Part shown: positions 9,537-18,551 of the stretch, in pieces
Numbering within the stretch: position 1 is the first letter of the stretch
Layout of the letters: every line of letters begins with the position of its first letter
Source: Thiorhodospira sibirica ATCC 700588
GTDB taxonomy: Bacteria > Pseudomonadota > Gammaproteobacteria > Ectothiorhodospirales > Ectothiorhodospiraceae
Direction: 5' to 3'
Assembly: GCF_000227725.2 (NCBI RefSeq)
Contig: NZ_MU255056.1
Location: 2,360,516 to 2,424,515 of the forward strand
Length of the DNA: 64,000 bases
The notes under the pieces: model-generated
Seen by the model: the letters and a program-made list of their open reading frames with translations, nothing else
The model's database searches: none
Told to the model about the DNA's origin: nothing
Translations under genes and position numbers: made by a program

Positions 9537-10892
9537 GTGGTCAGTATGTCTATTAGACGATCCGGTTTTTTCCCTCCGCTTGCCGTGCTCCTGCTTTTTT
9601 TTACCGCCGTGCCCATGATGACGACACAGGCGGCTGAGGATGCAGCAGGCTTGCGTGAGGTTTTTGAGCTTGCCTTGGTGTATGACGATGCTTGGTCGGC
9701 GGCGCAGGCGCGTGCCCGAGCGGCTGCGGAGTCTTATCCCATTGCCCGTGCGGGTCTGCTGCCGAGTCTTTCGGCGACGGGGACGCTGGGGCGCACCCAT
9801 CGTGAAACTGATCAGGCCGGGCAGGAGTTATCGCGTGAATATGCCCAGGATACCTTGCGGTTGCAGGCTCGCCAGCCGTTGTTAAATCGTGAGCGCTGGA
9901 TGCGGGTGCGCATGGCGCAGCGTGACGCCGACATCGGCGGGTTGGAGCTGGATCTGGCGTATCAGGATCTGATTCAGCGCACGGTGAATGCGTATTTAAA
10001 TTTGTTGCAGGCCCAGGAACAACGCGCTTTGGTGCAGGCCGAGATCGACGCCATTGATGCGCAGATGCAGCAGATTAAGCGGATGCGTGAGGGTGGCGTG
10101 GCCACGGTGACGGATGTGTATGAGGCGCAGGCACGCCTGGATCTGGCGCGTGCGCGGGAGATTGAGGCGCGTAATCTGCAGGAAATCCGCCGCCGCGAGT
10201 TGCTCAAGATCATCCGCCAGCCGGTTGGCATGATCAAGGTGCTTGGTGAGCAGGCCGGTTATGAGCGTCCCATTCCCTATGATATGGATGCCTGGACACA
10301 GATGGCCAGTGATAATGCCCTGGAAGTGCAGGCGCAGAAACTGGCTCTGGAACGCGCTGGGTTTAATGTGGATCGGGCCCGCAGCCAGCATTTGCCAACC
10401 CTGGATGGGGTGGCGGCCTGGGAACGTTTCGGCAATTCGGATCTGGGGTATGCGCGGGATCGCTATGGACGGGTTTCTCTGGAGTTGCATGTACCCTTGT
10501 ATATGGGCGGGCGCATCAGTGCGGAGACCCGCGAGGCCCGTGCCCGTTTTGATCAGGCCCTGGATGAATCGGAATTGACCCGCCGTGAAAGCGAGCTCAA
10601 GGCCAGCAGCGCCTTTTTGGAGCTTTCCAGCAGTCTGGCACGCATTGAAGCCCTGGAGCAGGCCGTGCGCTCCAGTGAGGTGGCCTTGCAAGCCTCAGAA
10701 ATTTCCTTGTCAGTGGCTTATCGAACCTTTGTCGATGTGCTGGATGCACAACAGCAGCTGTACCGTACCCGTTTTGATCTGCTGGGCGCCCGTATTGAAT
10801 ATGTGCGCGCCATGGTTGCACTCAACGCGGCGGTGGGGATGCTCAACGAAGATACCATTGACCATATTGATACCTGGATGGAGACTTTTTAA
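9537..10892 (+). CDS. TolC-family outer membrane channel of a type I secretion system
   Basis: About 451 residues. I prefer the GTG at 9537 because AAGGA lies 6 bases upstream; the ATG at 9546 is the alternative. A signal peptide with a strongly hydrophobic core ends near MTTQAAED. The mature part has the two tandem helical-hairpin repeats of TolC: the first around residues 40-250 with PSLSATG and NAYLNLLQAQEQ, the second with LDLARAREIEARN...LPTLDGVAAWERFG and LDAQQQLYRTRFD. It forms the outer membrane duct. The ABC and HlyD genes follow at once (3-base gap), completing a three-part exporter. Confidence 0.9.
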   Translation: MVSMSIRRSGFFPPLAVLLLFFTAVPMMTTQAAEDAAGLREVFELALVYDDAWSAAQARARAAAESYPIARAGLLPSLSATGTLGRTHRETDQAGQELSREYAQDTLRLQARQPLLNRERWMRVRMAQRDADIGGLELDLAYQDLIQRTVNAYLNLLQAQEQRALVQAEIDAIDAQMQQIKRMREGGVATVTDVYEAQARLDLARAREIEARNLQEIRRRELLKIIRQPVGMIKVLGEQAGYERPIPYDMDAWTQMASDNALEVQAQKLALERAGFNVDRARSQHLPTLDGVAAWERFGNSDLGYARDRYGRVSLELHVPLYMGGRISAETREARARFDQALDESELTRRESELKASSAFLELSSSLARIEALEQAVRSSEVALQASEISLSVAYRTFVDVLDAQQQLYRTRFDLLGARIEYVRAMVALNAAVGMLNEDTIDHIDTWMETF

Positions 10893-10895
10893 CCC

Positions 10896-12614
10896 GTGCG
10901 TCGCAACCCTAACGAGGAATCCCGCTCTGCCATTTTAGGCGTACTGCGTGAGTTCCGCCATATCATTCTCTCCGCTGGTGCTTTCAGCATGGTCATTAAC
11001 GTGCTCATGCTGTTGCCGGCGATTTATATGTTGCAGTTATATGACCGGGTGCTGGCGAGTATGAACGTCACCACGCTGGTCATGCTGACCATCATCGTTG
11101 TCGTGCTGTATATCCTCATGGGCACGATGGAGGCGATTCGCGGCAAAACCCTGATTCGTATGGGCAATCGCCTGGATGCCCGGCTCAATGGACGGGTATT
11201 TCGCGCCACCTACGAAAGCTATCTGCGTCAGGGTAATGGCAACGCCCAGCAGGCTCTGGGTGACTTTACCAATGTGCGCCAGTTTGTCACCGGTCAGGGC
11301 ATCATTGCCTTTTTTGATGCGCCGTGGACGCCGATTTTTATCATCATCATGTTTTTGTTTCACTGGATGATCGGCCTGCTGGCGGTGTTTGGGGTGTTGC
11401 TGCTGGTGACTTTGACCATCATCAACGAGCTGGTCACCCAAAAGGCCCTGCAGGAGGCCAACCGGGTGGCGATTCGCGCCAATGCCCAGGCAGCCAGCAA
11501 TCTGCGCAATGCCGAGGTGATTGAGGCGATGGGGATGTTTGAGCGCATCCGGGGCCGCTGGCTGTCGATGCACCACACCATGCTCGGCCATCAAACGGTT
11601 GCCAGTGAGCGCGCTGCGGTGATCACTGCCACCACCAAGACCTTCAGCATTGCGATGCAATCCTTTGCCCTGGGTCTGGGTGCCTGGCTGGTGCTGCAAA
11701 ACGAGATCACCGCCGGGATGATGATTGCCGGCTCGATTCTGATGGGCCGTGCCCTGGCACCGGTGCAGCTGCTGATCGGTTCGTGGAAGGGTTTTATTGC
11801 CGCCCGTGGTGCCCATGAACGTCTCAACGGCCTGCTCAAAACTTTCCCCGAACAGGACGATCCTCTCAGCCTGCCGCCACCCAAGGGTAATCTGCAGCTG
11901 GAAGGGGTGTATGCCGCCCCGCCAGGGATGCAGCGTCCGATGCTGATCAATAACGTCTCCTTTACCCTGCCGGCAGGTGAAATCCTCGCGATCGTGGGAC
12001 CCAGCGCCTCGGGCAAGTCCACCTTGGCGCGCCTGATTGTCGGCGTGTGGTCAACGGTGGCGGGCAAGGTGCGTCTGGATGGTGCGGATGTGTACACCTG
12101 GAACAAGATGGAACTGGGGCCACATGTCGGCTATCTGCCGCAGGATATCGAATTATTTGACGGCACGGTGGCCGAAAACATCGCCCGCTTTGGGCAGATC
12201 AATGCACAGCAGGTGGTGCAGGCGGCGAAACTGGCCGGGGTGCATGAGATGATTTTGCACTTCCCCAACGGCTATGACACGGTGATTGGTGCCGGTGGCG
12301 TCAATCTTTCGGGCGGACAACGCCAGCGGATCGCCCTGGCGCGTGCGGTGTATGGCAATCCCTGCCTGCTGGTGCTCGATGAGCCCAATTCCAACCTGGA
12401 TGATGCTGGCGAGCAGGCCCTGATTCAAACCGTCAAAACGCTCAAGGAACAAGGGGCGACCGTGCTCATTATCACCCACCGCACCAGCATCATCGCGGCG
12501 GTGGATCGCATGCTGGTGATGCGCGACGGACAATTGGCCATGATTGGCCAGCGTGATGAGGTGCTGGCCGCACTTAAGGCCCCCGGCGGCGGTAATATGC
12601 CTGCCAAAACTTAA
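10896..12614 (+). CDS. Type I secretion ABC permease/ATPase (PrtD/HlyB class)
   Basis: 572 residues, GTG start three bases after the TolC stop. The N-terminal half has five to six hydrophobic helices (for example AFSMVINVLMLLPAIYMLQLYD and PWTPIFIIIMFLFHWMIGLLAVFGVLLL). The C-terminal ATPase has Walker A GPSASGKST (about residue 368), the signature LSGGQRQR (about 471), Walker B LLVLDEPNSN and the H-loop ITHRT. There is no N-terminal C39 peptidase or inactive C39-like domain, which points to the PrtD/AprD class that exports C-terminal-signal substrates such as RTX proteases, lipases or S-layer proteins. In many family members a Ser-Asn-Leu-Asp replaces the usual D-loop, as here. Confidence 0.92.
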   Translation: MRRNPNEESRSAILGVLREFRHIILSAGAFSMVINVLMLLPAIYMLQLYDRVLASMNVTTLVMLTIIVVVLYILMGTMEAIRGKTLIRMGNRLDARLNGRVFRATYESYLRQGNGNAQQALGDFTNVRQFVTGQGIIAFFDAPWTPIFIIIMFLFHWMIGLLAVFGVLLLVTLTIINELVTQKALQEANRVAIRANAQAASNLRNAEVIEAMGMFERIRGRWLSMHHTMLGHQTVASERAAVITATTKTFSIAMQSFALGLGAWLVLQNEITAGMMIAGSILMGRALAPVQLLIGSWKGFIAARGAHERLNGLLKTFPEQDDPLSLPPPKGNLQLEGVYAAPPGMQRPMLINNVSFTLPAGEILAIVGPSASGKSTLARLIVGVWSTVAGKVRLDGADVYTWNKMELGPHVGYLPQDIELFDGTVAENIARFGQINAQQVVQAAKLAGVHEMILHFPNGYDTVIGAGGVNLSGGQRQRIALARAVYGNPCLLVLDEPNSNLDDAGEQALIQTVKTLKEQGATVLIITHRTSIIAAVDRMLVMRDGQLAMIGQRDEVLAALKAPGGGNMPAKT

Positions 12615-12724
12615 TACTACGCAGACAGGCGTGTTAAGCCCTAACGATCCTACCTACGCGGTGTTGCGTGCCCGCCCCAAGGGCCAGCGGGCAACATCGC
12701 GCCTTTTCTATTGCAGGACAGAGC

Positions 12725-14101
12725 ATGTCGGTAAATAAACCCATTGAAGGCAAGGTACTTGCTGCCACTCCCAGTGAGCGGACCCTGGATGTCGCGCCCG
12801 ATCCTCATCAGGGAGCGATTGAGCGCAGCCCTGCCAGCATTGTCGTGATCGGCTGGCTGGTGATGCTGCTTGGCTTTTTCGGCTTTCTGATCTGGGCCGC
12901 CCTGGCGCCGCTGGATTCTGGCGTGACTGCACCCGGTGAGATTGTCGTGGATTCCAGTCGGCAAAAGGTGCAGCACCTCACCGGCGGTATTGTGGATGAG
13001 ATTTTAGTGCGTGATGGCGATCATGTGGAGCGCCATGATGTGCTGATACGCCTCAACCGCACCCGTCCACAGTCCGAGCTGGCCATCGTGCGCGCACAGC
13101 TATTATCCTCACAGGCCGTGGAGGCCCGTCTGCTGGCCGAGCGCGACGGCCGCAAGACGATTGACTTTCCGCCCAGCGTACTGGATGAGCTCAACGATCC
13201 GCGCATTGCCGATGTGGTGCGCACTCAGCGCCAGTTGTTCGCCTCCCGGCGCGATGGCCTGCTCAGTGAGTTATCCATTCTTGATGAAAATCTGCGCGGC
13301 ATTGATGAACAGGTTAAAGGCTTGCGCGCTCAGGAAGAAGGCAAGGCGCGTCAGGTAGCCTTGTTACAAGAAGAACTGGAGGCGCTCAGGCGCTTGTTTG
13401 ACGAAGGCTATGTGCCGCGTAACCGCATCTTTGAGCTGGAGCGCATGATTGCCGATGTGCAGGCGCGGCGCAGCGAGGATCTTTCCGCCATTGCCCGTGC
13501 TCAGTCAAGCTTGAGCGAAGTCCGTCTGCGCAAGATTCAGCGTCAACAGGAATACTCCAAAGAGGTCGAAAGCGAGCTGACCGGTATCCAGCGCGAGGTG
13601 GACAGCCTTGAACAGCGCCGCATCGCCCTGCAAGATGAGCTGGAACGCATTGAAATCCGCGCCCCGGTCGCCGGAGTGGTGGTAGGAATGCGGGTACACA
13701 GCTTGGGCAGCATCATTCGTCCGGGGGATGATATCCTTGATCTTGTGCCCGATGGTGAACCACTGGTGATCAAGGCGCAAGTCGCGCCACAATCCATTGA
13801 GCTGGTGCATGTCGGGCTGGAGGCGATGATCCGCTTTAGTGCCTTGAGCACGCTCAACCCCGTGGTCAATGGCTTGGTGGTCAATGTCTCGGCAGACCGC
13901 CTCACCGATGAGCGCACGGGCATGCCCTACTTTGAGGCGCGCATCGAGGTGCCGGTGGAAGAACTCGCCCGTCTGACCTACGAGCGCATTATCCCCGGAA
14001 TGCCCGCCGAGGTGGTGATTCGCACCGGTGAAAACACCGTCTTGCATTACCTGCTCAAGCCGGTACTTGATCACATCTTCAGCGCCTTCCGCGAACGCTG
14101 A
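12725..14101 (+). CDS. HlyD-family periplasmic adaptor (membrane fusion protein)
   Basis: About 458 residues. The ATG at 12725 follows an AGGACAG. A cytoplasmic N-tail of about 38 residues precedes one transmembrane helix (VVIGWLVMLLGFFGFLIWAAL). Then come the lipoyl half-motif (ITRxxGEIVVDSSRQKVQHL-type; here GEIVVDSSRQKVQ), a long alpha-helical hairpin rich in Glu/Gln/Arg (about residues 150-300), the second lipoyl half IEIRAPVAGVVVGM, and a beta-barrel domain. It links the ABC transporter to TolC. The 110-base gap after the ABC gene contains no hairpin, so co-transcription is likely. No substrate gene with RTX repeats is visible within the window. Confidence 0.9.
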   Translation: MSVNKPIEGKVLAATPSERTLDVAPDPHQGAIERSPASIVVIGWLVMLLGFFGFLIWAALAPLDSGVTAPGEIVVDSSRQKVQHLTGGIVDEILVRDGDHVERHDVLIRLNRTRPQSELAIVRAQLLSSQAVEARLLAERDGRKTIDFPPSVLDELNDPRIADVVRTQRQLFASRRDGLLSELSILDENLRGIDEQVKGLRAQEEGKARQVALLQEELEALRRLFDEGYVPRNRIFELERMIADVQARRSEDLSAIARAQSSLSEVRLRKIQRQQEYSKEVESELTGIQREVDSLEQRRIALQDELERIEIRAPVAGVVVGMRVHSLGSIIRPGDDILDLVPDGEPLVIKAQVAPQSIELVHVGLEAMIRFSALSTLNPVVNGLVVNVSADRLTDERTGMPYFEARIEVPVEELARLTYERIIPGMPAEVVIRTGENTVLHYLLKPVLDHIFSAFRER

Positions 14102-14107
14102 ACCGCT

Positions 14108-14135
14108 GAATGCGGCGCTTAAGCTCCGCGTTCCC
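14108..14135 (+). repeat. REP-like palindrome downstream of the HlyD gene
   Basis: GAATGCGG and CCGCGTTC arms flank CGCTTAAGCT. On the minus strand it reads GGGAACGCGGAGCTTAAG, similar in head and stem to the GGGAGCGCCGAG repeats at 8997 and 18471. Confidence 0.45.
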
Positions 14136-14140
14136 AGGCG

Positions 14141-14169
14141 GTGAAATTCCCGCGATGGCGTGCTATGAT
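14141..14169 (+). promoter_or_regulatory. Candidate sigma-70 promoter with extended -10
   Basis: GTGAAA (14141-14146), a 17-base spacer, then TATGAT (14164-14169) preceded by TGC, giving an extended -10. Transcription would start near 14176, about 190 bases before menF. A hairpin followed by a T-rich stretch at 14255-14284 lies in between, so this may drive a small RNA or an attenuated menF leader. Confidence 0.45.
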
Positions 14170-14254
14170 CCGGGCATTTCGCAATGCTTTGGCGGTCGCG
14201 GTGATGGGCACCTCCCACGTGGCCCCGCTTGAGACTGAAACAAACGGCATTATT

Positions 14255-14284
14255 GCCCGGCCTGGTGTCGGGCTTTGTGTTTTG
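14255..14284 (+). terminator. Terminator-like hairpin in the menF leader
   Basis: GCCCG (14255-14259) pairs with CGGGC (14269-14273) around a 9-nt loop and is followed by TTTGTGTTTTG. With the promoter at 14141-14169 it would bound a transcript of about 110 nt. The stem is short, so strength is uncertain. Confidence 0.35.
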
Positions 14285-14365
14285 TTGCAAACCTAAACCA
14301 CGTTTCCCGGCATATTGTGGCACTCAAGCGTCAAGGCCGGATTTACGCAAACCGGAAGAGACTCG

Positions 14366-15757
14366 ATGTACAACCCCTCGCTGCCTGATAAGCATCCGCT
14401 GATGCAGCGACTAGACCGTAATCACTTAGCCGATCTGCCAACCGATGCCCGGCTTTTAACCCTCACCCTGTCTTTGCCTTCCTGCCGGATTCATGGCCTG
14501 CCTGCGCTGGACGGTGACTGGTTTTACTGGGCGTGCCCGCAGGCGAGGCAGTATCTGCTAGGTCTGGGGCAGGCGTATATGGCACAGGTAACGGGTTGTG
14601 GGCGCCTGGAGGCTTTGTCGCAGGCGTTTACTGCCTTGCAACAGAGCTGGCATCATCGCGATCTGGATCACACGGGGCTAAGCCCGGTGGCCTTTACCGG
14701 CTTTGCCTTTGATGGGCGTGACCCGATGGCCCAAGGGTGGGAGGGCTTGCCCAATGCGATGCTGGTGGTGCCGGAATTGCTCTTGCATCAACAGGGCGAT
14801 CAGACCTGCATCAGCCTGAGCTGTGCCTTGCCCCAGGCCCATCCTGAACAGGTGTTGCAGCGCTGGTCGCAGCGATTGCAGACGCTGTTGACGGCCTTGG
14901 CGATGCCCCCGCGCAATACGCTGGCCACGCTGGCGGTACGCGTTGAGCAACATCCGCCGTTGGATGCCTGGCCTGATCTGGTGGCCAAGGCGCTGGCGGC
15001 CATTGCGGCCCAGCAGCTGGAAAAGGTGGTCCTGGCGCGCAGCCTGCGAGTACACACCACGCCGCAGATTGATCCGACCGAACTGATGGCCGTTTTGGAT
15101 CGGCTGTATCCGGATTGTCGGCATTTTGCCATCCGCGCCGCCGATCTTGTGTTTGCCGCTGCCACCCCGGAACGCTTGCTCACCCGCACCGGCGAGCGGA
15201 TTTGTGCCGATGCCCTGGCGGGTTCCACGCCAGTCAGCCTCGATGCCGACACGGATCAGTGCTTGCGGGATGAGCTGCACCATTCCCCCAAAAACCGCCA
15301 CGAGCATCAACTGGTCGTGCGCGGGATGCAGGCTGCCCTGGCCCCGCTGTGTCATGAGGTACGCTATGCCGAACCGCCGGATATCTTGCGGCTGCGCCAT
15401 GTACAGCACCTCTGGACGGAAATCCACGCCACCCCCAAAGACGGGGTGAATCTGTTTGATCTGGCGGCCCGCCTGCATCCCACTGCCGCCGTTTCGGGGA
15501 CACCCTCAAAGACGGCGCAAAACTGGATTGAGACACATGAAGGCCTGGCGCGGGGCTGGTATACCGGGGGCGGTGGCTTTATTCATGCCAATGGTGATGG
15601 CGAAATTGCGGTGTTGTTGCGCTGTGCACGTCTGCGCGGTCAGGAGGCGGCCTTGTATGCCGGTGCCGGGATTGTCGCGGGTTCCGATACCCAGGCGGAA
15701 TGCCATGAGATTGATGTCAAACTAAAAGCCATTTTGGAGGCATTGGGTCTTGTCTGA
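14366..15757 (+). CDS. menF: Isochorismate synthase
   Basis: About 463 residues, chorismate-binding (MST) family, converting chorismate to isochorismate at the start of menaquinone synthesis. The ATG at 14366 follows GGAAGAG. Conserved blocks include EKVVLARSLRV, the family's FAAATPERLLTRTGERICADALAGSTP, the NRHEHQLVVRGM segment, LHPTAAVSGTP and GWYTGGGGFIHANGDGEIAVLLRCARL near the C-terminus. Menaquinone genes menD and menB follow on the same strand, with an 8-base overlap into menD, so menaquinone rather than siderophore synthesis is the likely role. An EntC-type role is the less likely alternative. Confidence 0.9.
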   Translation: MYNPSLPDKHPLMQRLDRNHLADLPTDARLLTLTLSLPSCRIHGLPALDGDWFYWACPQARQYLLGLGQAYMAQVTGCGRLEALSQAFTALQQSWHHRDLDHTGLSPVAFTGFAFDGRDPMAQGWEGLPNAMLVVPELLLHQQGDQTCISLSCALPQAHPEQVLQRWSQRLQTLLTALAMPPRNTLATLAVRVEQHPPLDAWPDLVAKALAAIAAQQLEKVVLARSLRVHTTPQIDPTELMAVLDRLYPDCRHFAIRAADLVFAAATPERLLTRTGERICADALAGSTPVSLDADTDQCLRDELHHSPKNRHEHQLVVRGMQAALAPLCHEVRYAEPPDILRLRHVQHLWTEIHATPKDGVNLFDLAARLHPTAAVSGTPSKTAQNWIETHEGLARGWYTGGGGFIHANGDGEIAVLLRCARLRGQEAALYAGAGIVAGSDTQAECHEIDVKLKAILEALGLV

Positions 15758-17504
15758 GCGCTCCTGCACGCTTGCTACACTGAATCTGCACTGGTGCGAA
15801 GCCCTGTTCGCGGGTCTGGCGCAGGGCGGGCTTAGCGATTGTGTGATCTCGCCGGGCTCACGCTCAACCCCGCTGGTGCTGGCGGCTGATCGACATCCCT
15901 GGATACGTACCCATGTCTGCCTGGATGAGCGGGTGGCCGGCTTCATGGCCTTGGGGCTGGCGCTGCGCTCGCAGCGTCCAGTGGCCTTGGTGGCCACCTC
16001 CGGCAGTGCCCCGGCGCATTGGTATCCAGCCGTCATGGAAGCCCATCATGTCGGCGCCTCGCTAATATTGCTCTCGGCAGACCGCCCGCCGGAATTGCAC
16101 GGCTTTGGGGCCAACCAGACCACGGATCAGCAACGGCTCTTTGGCACGCATCTGCGCGCCTTTTATGATCCCGGCGCGCCACGCGATGATGATCATGCCC
16201 TGCGCTATTTGCACGCCCTCGCCCAACAAGCCTGTCTGCAAAGCCGCTGGCCGCATCCCGGCCCGGTACAGATCAATCTCCCGGTGCGCGAGCCTTTGGT
16301 GCCTGAGCAATGGCCCGCCGCTTTATGCACAGCTTTAGCTCCGCGCTCCCAGCTGCCGCCTTTGGCCAAAATCACACCCGATCCGCATGCGGTGGCAGCA
16401 CTGGCCACCCAGATGCGCCAAGGCCCGGGGTTGATCCTGTGTGGGCCGGGGCAGTATCCCGCTGGCTTTGCCGAGGCATTGATGGCCTTGCAACAGACGG
16501 TAAATGCGCCGGTCTTGGCGGATCCCTTGAGCGGTCTGCGCTTTGGTACGCATCTTGATGACCCGGCCCGGGTCTGTGTGCATTATGATGCCTGGCTGCG
16601 CTGTGCCACGGCCCTGCCCGAACCGCCTGCCTGGGTATTACAGTTTGGGCGTATGCCGGTCTCGCAAGCCTTGGCCAACTACTTGAAGCATGAGGCCCTG
16701 CCGCTGCGTTATCTGGTCAATCCCTACGCACATTGGCCCGATCCGCTGCACCGCAGTCATCTGCCGCTGTTGGCCTGTCCATTGGCCTTATGTCAGGCCC
16801 TGCTGGCACAATCCTGGCCAGCACCCTCGCCAAATGCGCTATACCCGCGCTGTCTTGCGCTGGAATCGCAGACGCAGACCTACGCCACGCACCTGTTGCA
16901 GCATAGCGAGGCGCTGTTTGAAGGCCACCTGATTCGCGCCTTGCTGGAGGTCTTGCCCGCCGAAACCCTGTTGTTCAGCAGCAACTCCCTGCCGATTCGC
17001 CAACTGGACACCTGGTCAGGCAGTCGCCGTGCGCCCTTGCATGTCTTTGCCAATCGCGGCCTGAGCGGGATTGACGGCAATCTGGCCACGTTGCTGGGAC
17101 TGGCCCAGGCTCACGATACAGGGCCGGTGGTGGGACTGTTGGGCGATCTCGCCCTGGTGCATGATCTGGGTGCGCTGGTCAAGGCCCAAGGTCAATCCCT
17201 GCTACTGATTGTGATCAACAATGGCGGCGGCGGCATCTTTGGTTACCTGCCCCAGGCGCACCTGGAAAGCTTTAGTCAGTATTGGCACACCCCGCATCCG
17301 CTTGATCTACGCGCCTTGGCCGGTCTGTTCGGCGCACAGTATTTCCAGCTCACTGAGCGGGCGCAGCTAAGCATCACGCTGGATGCGGCGCTGACGGCGC
17401 CCGGACTGCGCATCCTGGAAGTGGTGGTGGATGCCACCTACAGTCAGACCACTCACCGCACCTATTGGCAAACGCTGGCCACCCTGCAAACAGGCTTAGC
17501 CTGA
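15750..17504 (+). CDS. menD: SEPHCHC synthase (MenD)
   Basis: 584 residues, thiamine-diphosphate enzyme that joins 2-oxoglutarate (after decarboxylation) to isochorismate. It starts with TTG at 15750, overlapping menF by 8 bases with GGAGG at 15736-15740, which implies translational coupling. The N-terminal Pyr domain has CVISPGSRSTPLVLAADRHP. The PP domain has SGIDGNLATLLGLA and the ThDP-Mg motif GDLALVHDLGAL...IVINNGGGGIFGYLP. A middle stretch at 16331-16352 (encoding part of TALAPRSQLPP) closely resembles half of the REP-like repeat found at 14117, which may be an in-frame relic or chance. Confidence 0.95.
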   Translation: MSERSCTLATLNLHWCEALFAGLAQGGLSDCVISPGSRSTPLVLAADRHPWIRTHVCLDERVAGFMALGLALRSQRPVALVATSGSAPAHWYPAVMEAHHVGASLILLSADRPPELHGFGANQTTDQQRLFGTHLRAFYDPGAPRDDDHALRYLHALAQQACLQSRWPHPGPVQINLPVREPLVPEQWPAALCTALAPRSQLPPLAKITPDPHAVAALATQMRQGPGLILCGPGQYPAGFAEALMALQQTVNAPVLADPLSGLRFGTHLDDPARVCVHYDAWLRCATALPEPPAWVLQFGRMPVSQALANYLKHEALPLRYLVNPYAHWPDPLHRSHLPLLACPLALCQALLAQSWPAPSPNALYPRCLALESQTQTYATHLLQHSEALFEGHLIRALLEVLPAETLLFSSNSLPIRQLDTWSGSRRAPLHVFANRGLSGIDGNLATLLGLAQAHDTGPVVGLLGDLALVHDLGALVKAQGQSLLLIVINNGGGGIFGYLPQAHLESFSQYWHTPHPLDLRALAGLFGAQYFQLTERAQLSITLDAALTAPGLRILEVVVDATYSQTTHRTYWQTLATLQTGLA

Positions 17505-17567
17505 TGGATGCGACGGCCCGCCTTGCCCGTGTTTCTTCCCACTCATTCGCTTGAGGAATATGTACTG

Positions 17568-18401
17568 ATGTCCGAACCGATTCAATGGCACACCCGCACT
17601 GATCTGAACTACACCGACCTGCTCTATCAACAGGCCGAAGGCATCGCCAAAATTGCCATCAACCGGCCCGAGGTGCGCAACGCCTTTCGTCCCGAAACGG
17701 TCAAGGAGCTGATTCACGCCTTCCATCACGCCCACACCGACCCCGATGTCGGCGTGATCATCTTCACCGGCGTGGGCAACGATGCCTTTTGCTCCGGCGG
17801 AGATCAGCGGGTGCGTGGCGAGGCCGGCTACCGCGATCAAAGCGGCCAGCAACACCTCAATGTGCTGGATTTACAAATGCAGATTCGTCGCCTGCCCAAG
17901 CCCGTGGTGGCGATGGTCGCCGGTTACGCCATCGGCGGCGGGCACGTATTGCATCTGATCTGTGATTTAAGCATCGCTGCCGATAATGCCCGCTTTGGGC
18001 AAACCGGCCCTCGCGTAGGCAGCTTTGATGGCGGCTTTGGCGCTGGCTTGCTGGCGCGCACCGTGGGCATGAAAAAAGCCAAGGAAATCTGGTTTTTATG
18101 CCGCCAATACAACGCCCAGGAAGCCCTGGACATGGGGCTGGTTAATACCGTCGTGCCTTTGGACACACTGGAGCAGGAAACCGTGGAATGGTGTCGGCAA
18201 ATGCTGCGCCTGTCCCCCACCGCCCTGCGTATGCTCAAATCCGCCTTCAATGCCGACACCGATGGCCTGGCGGGGATTCAGGAACTGGCGGGCAATGCCA
18301 CCGGACTTTATTATATGACCGAGGAAGGTCAGGAAGGCCGCAATGCCTATCTGGAAAAACGCCCGCCTGATTTTAGCCCCTATCGCAAGCTGCGCCTTTA
18401 G
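17568..18401 (+). CDS. menB: 1,4-dihydroxy-2-naphthoyl-CoA synthase
   Basis: About 277 residues of the crotonase superfamily, catalysing Dieckmann-like ring closure of o-succinylbenzoyl-CoA. The ATG at 17568 follows GAGGA. Family features are [15 protein letters not shown], the oxyanion-hole block [40 protein letters not shown] with its conserved Asp, and the C-terminal [16 protein letters not shown] that closes the neighbouring active site. It lies 63 bases after menD. menC, menE, menA and menH are not in the window. Confidence 0.95.
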   Translation: MSEPIQWHTRTDLNYTDLLYQQAEGIAKIAINRPEVRNAFRPETVKELIHAFHHAHTDPDVGVIIFTGVGNDAFCSGGDQRVRGEAGYRDQSGQQHLNVLDLQMQIRRLPKPVVAMVAGYAIGGGHVLHLICDLSIAADNARFGQTGPRVGSFDGGFGAGLLARTVGMKKAKEIWFLCRQYNAQEALDMGLVNTVVPLDTLEQETVEWCRQMLRLSPTALRMLKSAFNADTDGLAGIQELAGNATGLYYMTEEGQEGRNAYLEKRPPDFSPYRKLRL

Positions 18402-18410
18402 AATCTAGCC

Positions 18411-18467
18411 GTGGCGGACGCATCCTGCGTTCGCTAAAGTTTAGCGGCATCTGGAAGATGCCGCCAC
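18411..18467 (+). repeat. REP doublet, GCGRC hairpin family (copy with both hairpins)
   Basis: Two adjacent hairpins. The first is GCGGACGCA-TCC-TGCGTTCGC; the second is GCGGCATCT-GGA-AGATGCCGC followed by CAC (18444-18467). The whole unit begins GTGGCG and ends CGCCAC. The same doublet occurs at 54313-54369, and single second hairpins occur at 20482, 21862 and 54044. Confidence 0.7.
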
Positions 18468-18470
18468 GAG

Positions 18471-18540
18471 GAGCGCCGAGTTGCACTCGGCTGATTTTTG
18501 ATCCGTGTCCCGACTGGCCGAGTACAACTCGGCGATCCCA
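18471..18540 (+). repeat. Inverted pair of GAGCGCCGAG REP-like units
   Basis: GCCGAG-TTGCA-CTCGGC (18475-18491) is followed 25 bases later by GCCGAG-TACAA-CTCGGC (18517-18533). The second is in opposite orientation, judged by the flanks GAGC... and ...GATCCC. The first hairpin is followed by TGATTTTTG and may help end menB transcription. Confidence 0.55.
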
Positions 18541-18551
18541 GCCGCCACGAG

